From Prevotella aurantiaca JCM 15754 (lineage in GTDB: Bacteria > Bacteroidota > Bacteroidia > Bacteroidales > Bacteroidaceae), in contig NZ_BAKF01000021.1 of the NCBI RefSeq assembly GCF_000614025.1, positions 1 through 40,008 on the forward strand: a stretch of DNA of 40,008 bases. The letters are read 5' to 3'. Numbering within the stretch: the first letter of the stretch is position 1; every line of letters starts with the position of its first letter. The position numbers and the translations under genes are program-made. Below, piece after piece: positions 28,225 to 36,381 of this stretch. The notes below the pieces were generated by a model, which was not told the DNA's origin, made no database searches, and saw only the letters and a program-made list of their open reading frames with translations.

Positions 28225-29681
28225 ATGGTGTTCAGCAAGACTGTAACCGACGCACTCTTGGCGAAAATCAGGAATGGTAACTCTATGACGATGAGCGAAA
28301 AGTTAAATCTCATCGTTCAATTAAGTATTCCGTCAATTCTCGCTCAAGTGACTACTGTAATGATGTTTTACATCGATGCCTCGATGGTAGGTTCGTTGGG
28401 GGCAGCCGCTTCGGCTTCAATCGGATTGGTAGAACCTGCCACATGGCTCTTTGGTTCGTTAGTTGCAGCGGGCGGAATGGGCTTTTCGGTGCAAGCTGCC
28501 CACTTTATTGGAGCCAACGACTTTGAGAAAGCGCGAGCCGTTATGCGGCATGGCTATATCTTTGGATTGGCTTTTAGTTTTATTTTGATGGCTGTTGCGG
28601 CATTGTTAGCAACGCCATTACCACGTTGGTTAGGCGGTGGTGCTGATATTCAGCATGATGCTTCCATTTACTTTCTTGTTTTTTCATTTGCAGTACCCAT
28701 ACATTTGGTAGAATATCTATCGGCTGCTATGTTGAAAGTGTCGGGCGATATGCGTCACCCAAGTCTTATTTCGGTGATGATGTGTCTAATGGATGTGGTC
28801 TTCAATTTTATCTTAATCTTTCCTACGCGTCCCCTAACTATACTTGGATTTCAGTTTGAAATGTTCGGATTTGGGTTAGGAGTGAAAGGCGCTGCCATTG
28901 GTACGCTACTCTCATTTGCCGTAGCTGCTATTCCATTAATTTACTTTGCTATCTTCCGTAGTCCTATTTTGGCATGGAAACTCGACACCAAACGCTTTGT
29001 ATGGGTGTGGGATTACATTGTTCACGCTGTAAAAATAGGTGCGCCTATGGCTATGCAATACCTTTTAATGAATGGTGCACAAGTGGTTTCTACTATGATT
29101 GTCGCACCCTTGGGTAACTTCGCTATTGCTGCAAATTCGTTTGCTGTAACAGCCGAAAGTCTATGTTACATGCCTGGTTATGGTATTGCTGAAGCGGCAA
29201 CGACACTTGTTGGACAAAGCGTTGGAGCGAAACGAAAAGATCTTTGTAAGAACTTTGCTTACATGACTGTATTCATTGGTATGGGCGTTATGGCTTCATG
29301 GGAGTTATTATGTATATCTTTGCTCCTGAAATGATAGGAATGCTTTCTCCAGTGAATGAAATCAGAGAGTTGGGAGTAGCTGTTTTGCGTATCGAAGCCT
29401 TTGCTGAGCCGTTCTTTGCAGCAGCTATTGTGGCTTACAGCGTATGCGTTGGTGCTGGAGATACATTCAAACCATCACTTATCAATCTTGGTTCTATGTG
29501 GTTTGTACGCCTTACTTTGGCTTATGCTCTCGCTTCTACCTACGGCTTACGAGGTGTTTGGTTCGCAATGGCTGTTGAACTTACGTTCCGCGGCTCAATG
29601 TTCTTGATACGGATTTACCGTGGTAGTTGGATGAAGAATATTACTGAAGCACCACCGGTAGAGCAAGCATCAGCCTCATAA
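28225..29681 (+). CDS. MATE-family efflux transporter (frame break)
   Basis: A multidrug and toxin extrusion antiporter with about 12 transmembrane helices in two bundles. The N-terminal signature is LSIPSILAQVTTVMMFYIDA, and internal helices are rich in Gly, Ala and Ser. The frame breaks at about 29292-29296. One extra G (TTATGGC to TTATGGGC) or T joins GMGVM to GVIMYIFAPEMIGML and gives 485 residues. An ATG at 28285 (MTMSEKLNL) may be the true start, since the first 20 residues are atypical. It lies between the FKBP gene and dedA. The transported compound cannot be inferred. Confidence 0.87.
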
Positions 29682-29719
29682 ATACGATATTATATAATTT
29701 TTAAAAGATATATTAAACA

Positions 29720-30355
29720 ATGCATTGGTTTTCGTCTCTCTTAGACACACTTAATTATTGGACTATCTTTCTCGGTATGTATATTGAAGGAACGGTAATC
29801 CCCTTCCCATCGGAACTAATTGTTTCACCAGCTGCCTACCATGCAGCAGCAGGACATTTAAATGTATTCTGGGTGGTTATAGTTGCCACTTTAGGTGCTG
29901 TTACAGGCTCAACAACCAACTATGTAGCCGCTTATTATCTCGGTAGACCTATTATATATCGTTTTGCAAACAGCAAATTCGGGCATCTTTGTTTGCTAAA
30001 CGAAGATAAAGTTAAGGTCGCTGAGAAGTATTTCTACGACCATGGTGTTATAGCGACCCTTACCGGACGACTTATTCCTGGTATTCGACAAATCATCTCA
30101 ATACCTGCAGGTTTAGCAAAAATGACTTTTTGGAAGTTCATTCTTTATACCACTATTGGCTCTGGTATTTGGAATTGTGTTCTTGCAGTACTTGGTTGGT
30201 ATCTTCATTCTGTTGTTCCAGAAAGTCAGCTCACTGCAAAAATAGAAGAATACAATAACTATATTAAGTATGTTATCTTGGGTATTCTTGTCTTAGTTGT
30301 GCTTTATTTTGTTGTAAGATATTTCCTAAAGAAGGCAAAATCAAATAAACAATAA
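29720..30355 (+). CDS. DedA-family membrane protein
   Basis: A 211-residue inner-membrane protein of the DedA/SNARE-associated family, members of which act in membrane-lipid transport across the bilayer. The N-terminal part has GMYIEGTVIPFPSELIV, with the acidic and proline residues typical of the re-entrant loop. The second signature is LTGRLIPGIRQIISIPAGLA with its conserved arginines. A basic C-terminal tail (LKKAKSNK) faces the cytosol. It starts 38 bases after the MATE gene and is followed by a terminator. Confidence 0.93.
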   Translation: MHWFSSLLDTLNYWTIFLGMYIEGTVIPFPSELIVSPAAYHAAAGHLNVFWVVIVATLGAVTGSTTNYVAAYYLGRPIIYRFANSKFGHLCLLNEDKVKVAEKYFYDHGVIATLTGRLIPGIRQIISIPAGLAKMTFWKFILYTTIGSGIWNCVLAVLGWYLHSVVPESQLTAKIEEYNNYIKYVILGILVLVVLYFVVRYFLKKAKSNKQ

Positions 30356-30362
30356 AACTGAG

Positions 30363-30403
30363 AGCGAGTGTATTGAGATTCTGTCCCGATACACTCGCTT
30401 TTC
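30363..30403 (+). terminator. terminator after dedA
   Basis: Arms AGCGAGTGTAT and ATACACTCGCT (11 bases) pair around a 15-base loop, followed by TTTT, 8 bases after the dedA stop. It ends the glyS unit. Confidence 0.88.
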
Positions 30404-30607
30404 TATACCTACCCTTTCTCTTTTATATGATATATTGAAAAGGTTTCTTTTATATCCTCTTATTTTAGTTTTAATATCCCTTTTATAATGTCTTGTTTGC
30501 AGAAAATTTATCCTTTTGTATGAATTGGATAATCTTTAAAGATAGCTTTTGTATTGTAAAAGTATTTCACAGAAAAATCAATAGAAATTGTTTTAGTTTG
30601 CAATAGC

Positions 30608-30688
30608 GGTTATTTTGCGTTGCAAAAGAGTCTGTTTTGTCTTGTAATAGTGCCTGTTTTGCAACGCAAAACAGGCACTATTACAAGA
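30608..30688 (+). repeat. 81-bp two-hairpin intergenic element, copy C
   Basis: The second hairpin is perfect with 22-base arms (30641-30662 and 30666-30687) and loop AAC. The first is shorter (TTTTGC GTT GCAAAA, 30613-30627). Just upstream, TTTGCAATAG (30597-30606) resembles the inverted end, so the full element may reach about 90 bases. It sits between convergent genes, 205 bases beyond the dedA terminator. It is the best preserved of the three copies. Confidence 0.88.
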
Positions 30689-30758
30689 TATTGATTATCA
30701 AAATGTTATACGGCTTGATGATAGTGATAAAATATTTACATTTGTGCTGCCTATTTGT

Positions 30759-30766
30759 TACCTTTG
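30759..30766 (+). promoter_or_regulatory. possible orphan -7 box
   Basis: The plus strand reads TACCTTTG (TAnnTTTG), but the only frames behind it are tiny (ATG at 30776, 7 codons). The next real gene runs the other way. It could start a small or antisense RNA, or be chance. The rest of 30404-30842 holds only the 81-bp element. Confidence 0.25.
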
Positions 30767-30842
30767 TTTAATAACATGAAACTGCAAAATAGGAGATAGA
30801 GTATGCTGAAAGTTGGTTTATGTAAGCAATTGTAGAAAGTAC

Positions 30843-31742
30843 TTATTTGCTTACTTTGAACTTCCCATTAATAAACGAATAGCTGCTTTGCTTGTAGAGT
30901 ACATTCTTTTCAGGTACCGCAACAATCTCCTTTAAGGTTATTTTATTACTTCCGATGATGTGATAATGTATGTAGCAATTCTCTATTTTATCTTTCCATT
31001 GTATGTCTTTAGCTGTGTAGATGAGTAACTTATCGGTTAAGTTATACTTACTATCTAATGCACAAAGGAAGAAACGTCCTTCGCCTTTTTGGTCTTTAGC
31101 AAAGATTAAAAGCAAGTGATAATTATTGATAGAGGGAAGTTTGGCAACCCGGCAGTCAAACAAATCTGTTTTATCATCAACCAAAGTGGCGATGAATGGT
31201 ATTATTGCTTTACTTGGAGTTGTTGTTTTCGGCAGGTCTATTATAAACTCATAATCATATTCAAAAGGAAGTTGGAAAGTCGAAATATTCTTAAAAAAGG
31301 ATGCTATACTTTCTTTAGTTGGAAATATAAGCTCTTTCTTTTTTAGGAAGTTTTCTACAAAATCCAAATATATTCTTTTATCATAGTTGAGAAGAATGGG
31401 CATTTCTGAGTCGTAAGTAATATCTTTTAGTGTGTTATTCTTAGTGTCAAGTATAAGCCAAGCTACTGAGTTTATCGTGTTTTCGCCCTTCCCATATTCA
31501 AACATTCTTATTCTATAGATTCCATCTGAAACTTCTTCTTCAATATCAGCATGTAGATTTTTCTTGTTTAATACAGTTTTGAAATTGGGGCATGAAAGTA
31601 TTAAAATCTTTAATTTTTCATTTTTTGATATATCTGAGGGGATGTTTTCCAGAGTTAGAATAAGCATAGGATCATTTGTGTTTCTTGCATTGCAGATACA
31701 AGAAAACATAATTAGAATGGAAGAAATAATAAATACTCGCAT
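30843..31742 (-). CDS. secreted hypothetical protein (299 aa)
   Basis: I take the ATG at 31742 (MRVFIISSILIMFSCICNA), 4 bases after the lpxB stop, which gives a signal peptide. An upstream ATG at 31775 would add 11 polar residues and overlap lpxB. The mature part has strand-rich, charged segments (GIYRIRMFEYGKG, NSVAWLILDTKNN, YHLLLIFAKDQKGEGRFFL) and no motif I recognise. It is probably periplasmic or surface-exposed and co-transcribed with surE and lpxB. Function unknown. Confidence 0.6.
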   Translation of the reverse strand: MRVFIISSILIMFSCICNARNTNDPMLILTLENIPSDISKNEKLKILILSCPNFKTVLNKKNLHADIEEEVSDGIYRIRMFEYGKGENTINSVAWLILDTKNNTLKDITYDSEMPILLNYDKRIYLDFVENFLKKKELIFPTKESIASFFKNISTFQLPFEYDYEFIIDLPKTTTPSKAIIPFIATLVDDKTDLFDCRVAKLPSINNYHLLLIFAKDQKGEGRFFLCALDSKYNLTDKLLIYTAKDIQWKDKIENCYIHYHIIGSNKITLKEIVAVPEKNVLYKQSSYSFINGKFKVSK

Positions 31743-31746
31743 ATTG

Positions 31747-32889
31747 TTATGATTTTCGTTGGAGTAAATATACAATCAGATTGGCAGCATTATCGGGCGC
31801 AATATGATCGCCAAGTTTCTCTTTCATCAGTTCATACTCAGCAAGCATGGTTTCACGATAAGGCTGTCCAGGCAGAATACGATAGAGTTCGTTAGCTATA
31901 TTCCTTATTTTGAAACGTTCAGCAAATAGTTCTTGCACCACCTCCTTATTAGCAATAAGGTTTACCAAAGATATAAAGCGCACCTTTATAATGTGTTTGA
32001 ATGCGAAACGAATAAGGTTTGGTAGTGGAGTTTTGTAGCAAACTACTTGTGGAACATTAAATAAAGCAGTTTCTAAGGTTGCCGTTCCGCTTGTAACAAT
32101 CGCTGTTGTGCAATGCGAAAGAAGTTGATATGTGTCGTTTTTAACAATATTCGCGTTAAGTTTACTTACAAATTGCTCGTAATAAGCATCGTCTATAGAA
32201 GGTGCTCCAGCTATTACCATCTGGTAATCTTCAAAGCGCGATGCAGCTTCGAGCATCGATGGCAGGTTATCTTTAATCTCTTGCTTTCTACTTCCAGCTA
32301 AAATAGCAATGATAGGTTTATCGTTTAGCCCATTGCGGTTACTAAATTCCTCCTTGGTTTCTGTGTATTGGCTTTTGAAAGTAGCTACTTCTTCTGCTGT
32401 TGGGTTACCAACGTAATGTATTTTATACTTGTGTTTCCGTTCAAAAAAGTCGATTTCAAATGGCAAGATAGAGAACATCTCTTTTACATCTCGCTTTATT
32501 GCACGGATACGCCACTCCTTCCACGCCCATATTTTGGGTGAAATATAGTAATAAACCGGTATTTGGGTGTTTTTATTAAGGAACTTTGCTATTTTAAGAT
32601 TAAAACCAGGATAGTCTACAAGTATTACAACGTCAGGCCTCCACTTAACAATATCTTCTTTGCAGAGCTTCATATTCTTCATAATAGTAGGCAAATGCAA
32701 AAGTACAGGGATAAATCCCATGTAGGCAAGTTCCTTGTAATGTCGTACACGTGTCCCGCCAACGTTTTGCATAAGGTCGCCCCCGAAAAAGCGAAACTCA
32801 GCTGCTTCATCAAATTTCTTAAGCGATTGCATCAAACGAGATGCGTGTAAGTCACCCGATGCTTCGCCAACTATTATGTAATACTTCAT
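31747..32889 (-). CDS. lpxB: lipid-A-disaccharide synthase
   Basis: It joins UDP-2,3-diacylglucosamine with lipid X to form the lipid A disaccharide, a peripheral inner-membrane step. The 380-residue length is normal. The start is MKYYIIVGEASGDLHASRLM, the family's opening motif. Further blocks are MGFIPVLLHLPTIM, VVILVDYPGFNLKIA, PVYYYISPKIWAWKEWR, LPFEIDFFE and SGTATLETALFNVPQVVCYK. It lies 51 bases after surE and 4 bases before the secreted hypothetical gene. Confidence 0.96.
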   Translation of the reverse strand: MKYYIIVGEASGDLHASRLMQSLKKFDEAAEFRFFGGDLMQNVGGTRVRHYKELAYMGFIPVLLHLPTIMKNMKLCKEDIVKWRPDVVILVDYPGFNLKIAKFLNKNTQIPVYYYISPKIWAWKEWRIRAIKRDVKEMFSILPFEIDFFERKHKYKIHYVGNPTAEEVATFKSQYTETKEEFSNRNGLNDKPIIAILAGSRKQEIKDNLPSMLEAASRFEDYQMVIAGAPSIDDAYYEQFVSKLNANIVKNDTYQLLSHCTTAIVTSGTATLETALFNVPQVVCYKTPLPNLIRFAFKHIIKVRFISLVNLIANKEVVQELFAERFKIRNIANELYRILPGQPYRETMLAEYELMKEKLGDHIAPDNAANLIVYLLQRKS

Positions 32890-32940
32890 TCCTTTATTGC
32901 TTGTTATAATATTATAAGAATGGGAATCAGATTTTATTTC

Positions 32941-33714
32941 TTACTCTTCCCATGCCTTCATCTTATCCAACATGTCATAATCTGTTATATCAATACGTGT
33001 AGGAGTTATTGTAACGTATCCTTCTTTCAATGCCCACTGGTCTGTATCAGTTGCCGATGGTTCGTCATTGCGATATTTGCCCAACATCCAATAATAATCA
33101 AAACCCCTTGGATGCTCGCAGCGAAGAGTTTCTTTCAGCCAACTTCCGTATCCCATTCGTCTTACTTTTATTCCTTTGAAATTATTTCTGGCAGGGAAGT
33201 TTACATTAAGGCATACACCTTTTGGTAAACCTTCGTTAAGAACTTGCTTGACGATCTTTACTACGTAGTGGCGTAAAGGTTCAAGGTTGGCATCTGGATT
33301 GTAATCACATGACGAGAAAGCAATAGAAGGAATATATTTTAAACAGCCTTCTCTTGCAATACCCATTGTGCCACTATAATGTGTGTTTACCGACGAATTG
33401 TCGCCATGATTGATTCCCCCTAGGATTAAATCAGGGCGTCGTCCATCTGTTAAAATCTGCTCGAAAGTAATCTTTACGCAGTCAACTGGAGTTCCTGAAC
33501 ACGACCATACTTCACAGTTAGGAATATTGTTTTGATGTTCTAAATGTAGGGGAGTGTTTGCAGAAAAGGCACATGAATATCCAGAACGTGGCCCATCAGG
33601 TGCGCAGACTAAAACTTCAGCGAAGTCGGATAGAAATGAAGCCAATGTTTTTATGCCATTGGCAGTGTATCCATCGTCGTTTGAGATGAGAATAAGTGGT
33701 CGCTTACAATTCAT
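32941..33714 (-). CDS. surE: 5'/3'-nucleotidase SurE
   Basis: A survival-protein phosphatase that removes phosphate from nucleoside monophosphates with a divalent metal. The start ATG at 33714 (MNCKRPLILISNDDGYTANG) places the metal-binding NDDG near the N-terminus, as in the family. The open frame upstream has no such homology and crosses the promoter. Other motifs are CAPDGPRSGYSCAFS, SGTPVDCVKI and GGINHGDNSS. At 257 residues it is typical. It is divergent from parA with 110 bases between them. Confidence 0.95.
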   Translation of the reverse strand: MNCKRPLILISNDDGYTANGIKTLASFLSDFAEVLVCAPDGPRSGYSCAFSANTPLHLEHQNNIPNCEVWSCSGTPVDCVKITFEQILTDGRRPDLILGGINHGDNSSVNTHYSGTMGIAREGCLKYIPSIAFSSCDYNPDANLEPLRHYVVKIVKQVLNEGLPKGVCLNVNFPARNNFKGIKVRRMGYGSWLKETLRCEHPRGFDYYWMLGKYRNDEPSATDTDQWALKEGYVTITPTRIDITDYDMLDKMKAWEE

Positions 33715-33736
33715 AAATTTTATTTTCTTTTGACTG

Positions 33737-33744
33737 CAAAAATA
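33737..33744 (-). promoter_or_regulatory. -7 box of surE-lpxB
   Basis: The minus strand reads TATTTTTG (TAnnTTTG), 23 bases before the surE ATG, back to back with the parA box. Confidence 0.5.
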
Positions 33745-33787
33745 CGAAAAAAGGTTTATAAATACCGCTTTTTCGCTTAAAATTATG

Positions 33788-33795
33788 TATCTTTG
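33788..33795 (+). promoter_or_regulatory. -7 box of parA-parB-DUF5683-mltD-rel
   Basis: The plus strand reads TATCTTTG (TAnnTTTG), 30 bases before the parA ATG. It is the only clear promoter seen before the rel terminator at 39905. Confidence 0.55.
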
Positions 33796-33824
33796 TCGGC
33801 AAAACAAGTATAGTAAAAGATAAA

Positions 33825-34592
33825 ATGGGAAAAATAATCGCAATGGCAAACCAAAAGGGTGGTGTGGGTAAAACAACCTCTACCATCAATCTTGCTGCAT
33901 CGTTGGCAACTCTTGAGAAGTCAGTTCTCGTTATAGATGCCGACCCACAGGCAAATGCATCAAGCGGTTTGGGCGTTGATATAAAGGAAGTGGAATGCTC
34001 GTTGTATGAATGCATAATTGATCATACTGATATTCGCGATGCAATTTATACTACAGATATAGAGGGAATGGATATTGTTCCAAGCCATATTAACCTTGTC
34101 GGTGCAGAAATAGAGATGCTGCAAATAGAAGACCGTGAAGAGGTTTTGGAGAAACTCTTGGCTCCTATTCAAAACGATTACGATTATATACTGATTGATT
34201 GTAGCCCATCGTTGGGTTTAATTACCGTAAATGCATTGACCGCAGCCGACTCTGTTATCATTCCTGTGCAATGCGAATATTTCGCACTTGAAGGTATCAG
34301 CAAGTTGTTGAATACGATTAAGATTATAAAAAGCAAGTTGAATCCGAAGTTAGAGATAGAAGGATTCCTTCTTACGATGTATGATAGCCGTTTAAGATTG
34401 GCACGTCAAATTTATGACGAAGTAAAGCGTCACTTCCAAGAATTGGTATTTAAAACCGTTATTCAGCGCAATGTGAAACTTTCCGAGAGCCCAAGTCATG
34501 GCTTACCAGTAATTCTTTACGATGCTGATTCTACTGGTGCAAAGAATCATCTTGCTTTGGCTAAGGAGATAATCGAGAAGAACGAAAAATAA
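33825..34592 (+). CDS. parA: chromosome-partitioning ATPase ParA (Soj)
   Basis: A deviant Walker-type ATPase that moves the ParB-bound origin region. The deviant Walker A motif is KGGVGKTT (11-18), the A' motif VIDADPQANASSG (35-47), and Walker B YILIDCSPSLGLIT. The conserved PVQCEYFALEGISKL follows. At 255 residues, lacking an N-terminal DNA-binding domain, it is the chromosomal Soj type. parB follows after 42 bases. I saw no parS-like 16-bp palindrome in the window. Confidence 0.95.
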   Translation: MGKIIAMANQKGGVGKTTSTINLAASLATLEKSVLVIDADPQANASSGLGVDIKEVECSLYECIIDHTDIRDAIYTTDIEGMDIVPSHINLVGAEIEMLQIEDREEVLEKLLAPIQNDYDYILIDCSPSLGLITVNALTAADSVIIPVQCEYFALEGISKLLNTIKIIKSKLNPKLEIEGFLLTMYDSRLRLARQIYDEVKRHFQELVFKTVIQRNVKLSESPSHGLPVILYDADSTGAKNHLALAKEIIEKNEK

Positions 34593-34634
34593 AGGAATGC
34601 GACTAAAACCCATTAAAACTTACTAGTAAACATA

Positions 34635-35540
34635 ATGGCAGTACACAAGAAATACAATAGAAACGCAAAAGTTAATGCGCTTGGCAGGGGCTTAGATGCC
34701 TTAATATCAACTGAAACGGTAAGTACGCAAGGCAGTTCAACTATAAGCGAGGTGCTCATTGATCACATTGAAGCGAATCCTAATCAGCCACGAAGAGAGT
34801 TCGATCAAATTGCATTAGAAGAACTTGCAAACAGTATTAAGCAGCTTGGCTTGGTGCAACCTATCACTCTTAGACAGATAGACGAAAATAAATTCCAGAT
34901 TATAGCAGGCGAACGTCGCTGGCGTGCTTCACAATTGGCTGGGCTTAAAACTCTTCCTGCATACATTCGTACTATTAAAGATGAGAATGTAATGGAGCTT
35001 GCGTTGGTGGAAAATATACAGCGTGAAGACTTAAATGCGATAGAAATAGCTCTTGCCTACGAACATTTACAAGAGAAAAGTGGCATGACTCAAGAAAAGG
35101 TTGCAGAAAGAGTAGGAAAGAGTCGTGCTGCAGTTACTAATTATCTACGCCTATTGAAACTTCCTGCTCAGGTACAAATGGCTTTGCAAAAGAAGGAAAT
35201 AGACATGGGACATGCTCGTGCATTGCTCTCATTGGATAGCCCTTCTCAACAAATAAAGTTGTTTCACGAAATTCAAAAGAATTCTTTCAGTGTACGAAAG
35301 GTCGAAGAACTCTGCCAACAGCTTAATAATGGCGAAGATATACAGACTGCTAAGAAGAAAATTGCAGCCAAATCGAAACTCCCAGAAGAGTTTAATATAT
35401 TGAAGAAACGTCTTTCCAACTTTTTTAATACAAAGGTGCAGATGACTTATGGTGCTAAAGGTAAAGGCAAAATAACTATTCCTTTTGCTTCTGAAGAAGA
35501 GTTATTGTATATTATGGAAGTAATGGATAGATTGAAATAA
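34635..35540 (+). CDS. parB: chromosome-partitioning protein ParB (Spo0J)
   Basis: A CTP-dependent DNA clamp that loads at parS sites. The CTP-binding motif GERRWRA is at 92-98 and ENIQREDLN at 126-134. The helix-turn-helix is MTQEKVAERVGKSRAAVTNY (151-170). The C-terminal dimerisation part is basic (KGKGKITIPF). The 301-residue length is normal. DUF5683 follows after 26 bases in the same unit. Confidence 0.95.
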   Translation: MAVHKKYNRNAKVNALGRGLDALISTETVSTQGSSTISEVLIDHIEANPNQPRREFDQIALEELANSIKQLGLVQPITLRQIDENKFQIIAGERRWRASQLAGLKTLPAYIRTIKDENVMELALVENIQREDLNAIEIALAYEHLQEKSGMTQEKVAERVGKSRAAVTNYLRLLKLPAQVQMALQKKEIDMGHARALLSLDSPSQQIKLFHEIQKNSFSVRKVEELCQQLNNGEDIQTAKKKIAAKSKLPEEFNILKKRLSNFFNTKVQMTYGAKGKGKITIPFASEEELLYIMEVMDRLK

Positions 35541-35566
35541 AAAGCGAAAGCATAGTTTATAGTTAA

Positions 35567-36340
35567 GTGAAAGAAGTTCGAAACATATTCCGTATTTTAT
35601 TGCTAACATTTCTTTTGGCGATAGGTTGCCCTGCAATTGCAAGGGCACAAGTGGAACTTGACGATTCTATTAAGGTTCTTTACCCTAACGAAGACGCTCC
35701 TAATACAATAACGAATGCTGAGAGTGACAAGATAGAGAGTAACCTCTCGCTTTCGTCTAAGAAGGTATCGAAACTTAATAAGGTTGCTGCTAAAGATAGT
35801 ATGCGCCTAATGAAAGATTGGAATAAATGGCGACCGAAGCCCAAAAAGGCTTTATGGTTGGCGATAGCATTGCCTGGAGCAGGCCAAATATACAATCGTA
35901 AGTACTGGAAACTGCCTATTTTCTTTGGAGGAATAGTTGGTTGCATCTATGCAATGACATGGAATAACCAGATGTATCGCGACTATCAGAACGCCTATAT
36001 GGATATATCTGACGACGATCCCTCAACACAAAGTTACAATAGTTTCTTACATTTAGGAACAACAATAACGGACGAGAACAAGAGTTATTACCAAAATCTG
36101 TTTCGGAAGCGTAAAGATCGTTTCCGCAGATGGCGCGATTTAAGCATCTTTGCTACTGTTGCGGTTTATGCATTGTCGGTGATTGACGCATACGTAGATG
36201 CGTCGCTTTCTGATTTCGATATCTCCGACGACTTGTCATTGCATATTGCGCCTGTTGTTATGAACGGCAATTCACCTGCCAATCAGACCAATCTGTTTAA
36301 AAATTCAGCAATCGGAATTGGTTGCAGACTTACGTTTTAA
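35567..36340 (+). CDS. DUF5683 family membrane protein
   Basis: 257 residues starting with GTG, because a TAA lies immediately upstream in frame. The N-terminus is a signal peptide or anchor (ILLLTFLLAIGCPAIARAQ). The conserved core is LPGAGQIYNRKYWKLPIFFG followed by a membrane segment (GGIVGCIYAMTWN) and another hydrophobic stretch (LSIFATVAVYALSVIDAYVD). This pattern, with PGxGQIYN, is that of DUF5683 in Bacteroidota. Function unknown; the position between parB and a lytic transglycosylase suggests an envelope role. Confidence 0.8.
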   Translation: MKEVRNIFRILLLTFLLAIGCPAIARAQVELDDSIKVLYPNEDAPNTITNAESDKIESNLSLSSKKVSKLNKVAAKDSMRLMKDWNKWRPKPKKALWLAIALPGAGQIYNRKYWKLPIFFGGIVGCIYAMTWNNQMYRDYQNAYMDISDDDPSTQSYNSFLHLGTTITDENKSYYQNLFRKRKDRFRRWRDLSIFATVAVYALSVIDAYVDASLSDFDISDDLSLHIAPVVMNGNSPANQTNLFKNSAIGIGCRLTF

Positions 36341-36381
36341 CAGATTGTGGTAAAGGTTGGTGTGCCACGAAAAAGGAAATA

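Noticed and set aside
28151..28276. Open frame between FKBP and MATE (reading DNQPILSEDLWWAFSLPYPR)
   Set aside because: It has no start codon, a stop lies immediately upstream, and it overlaps the MATE gene start. It could be a leftover C-terminal piece of an FKBP relative but cannot be supported.
27831..29300. Programmed ribosomal frameshifting in the FKBP and MATE genes
   Set aside because: No slippery heptamer or downstream structure is seen. The same single-G loss occurs in unrelated genes.
33715..33824. A parS site next to parAB
   Set aside because: I found no 16-bp palindrome like TGTTTCACGTGAAACA in or near the parAB genes. Scattered CACGTG-like hexamers elsewhere lack the flanks.
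33715..33876. Longer N-terminus for SurE
   Set aside because: It would cross the promoter box and the start of parA. The family begins at MNCKRPLILISNDDG.
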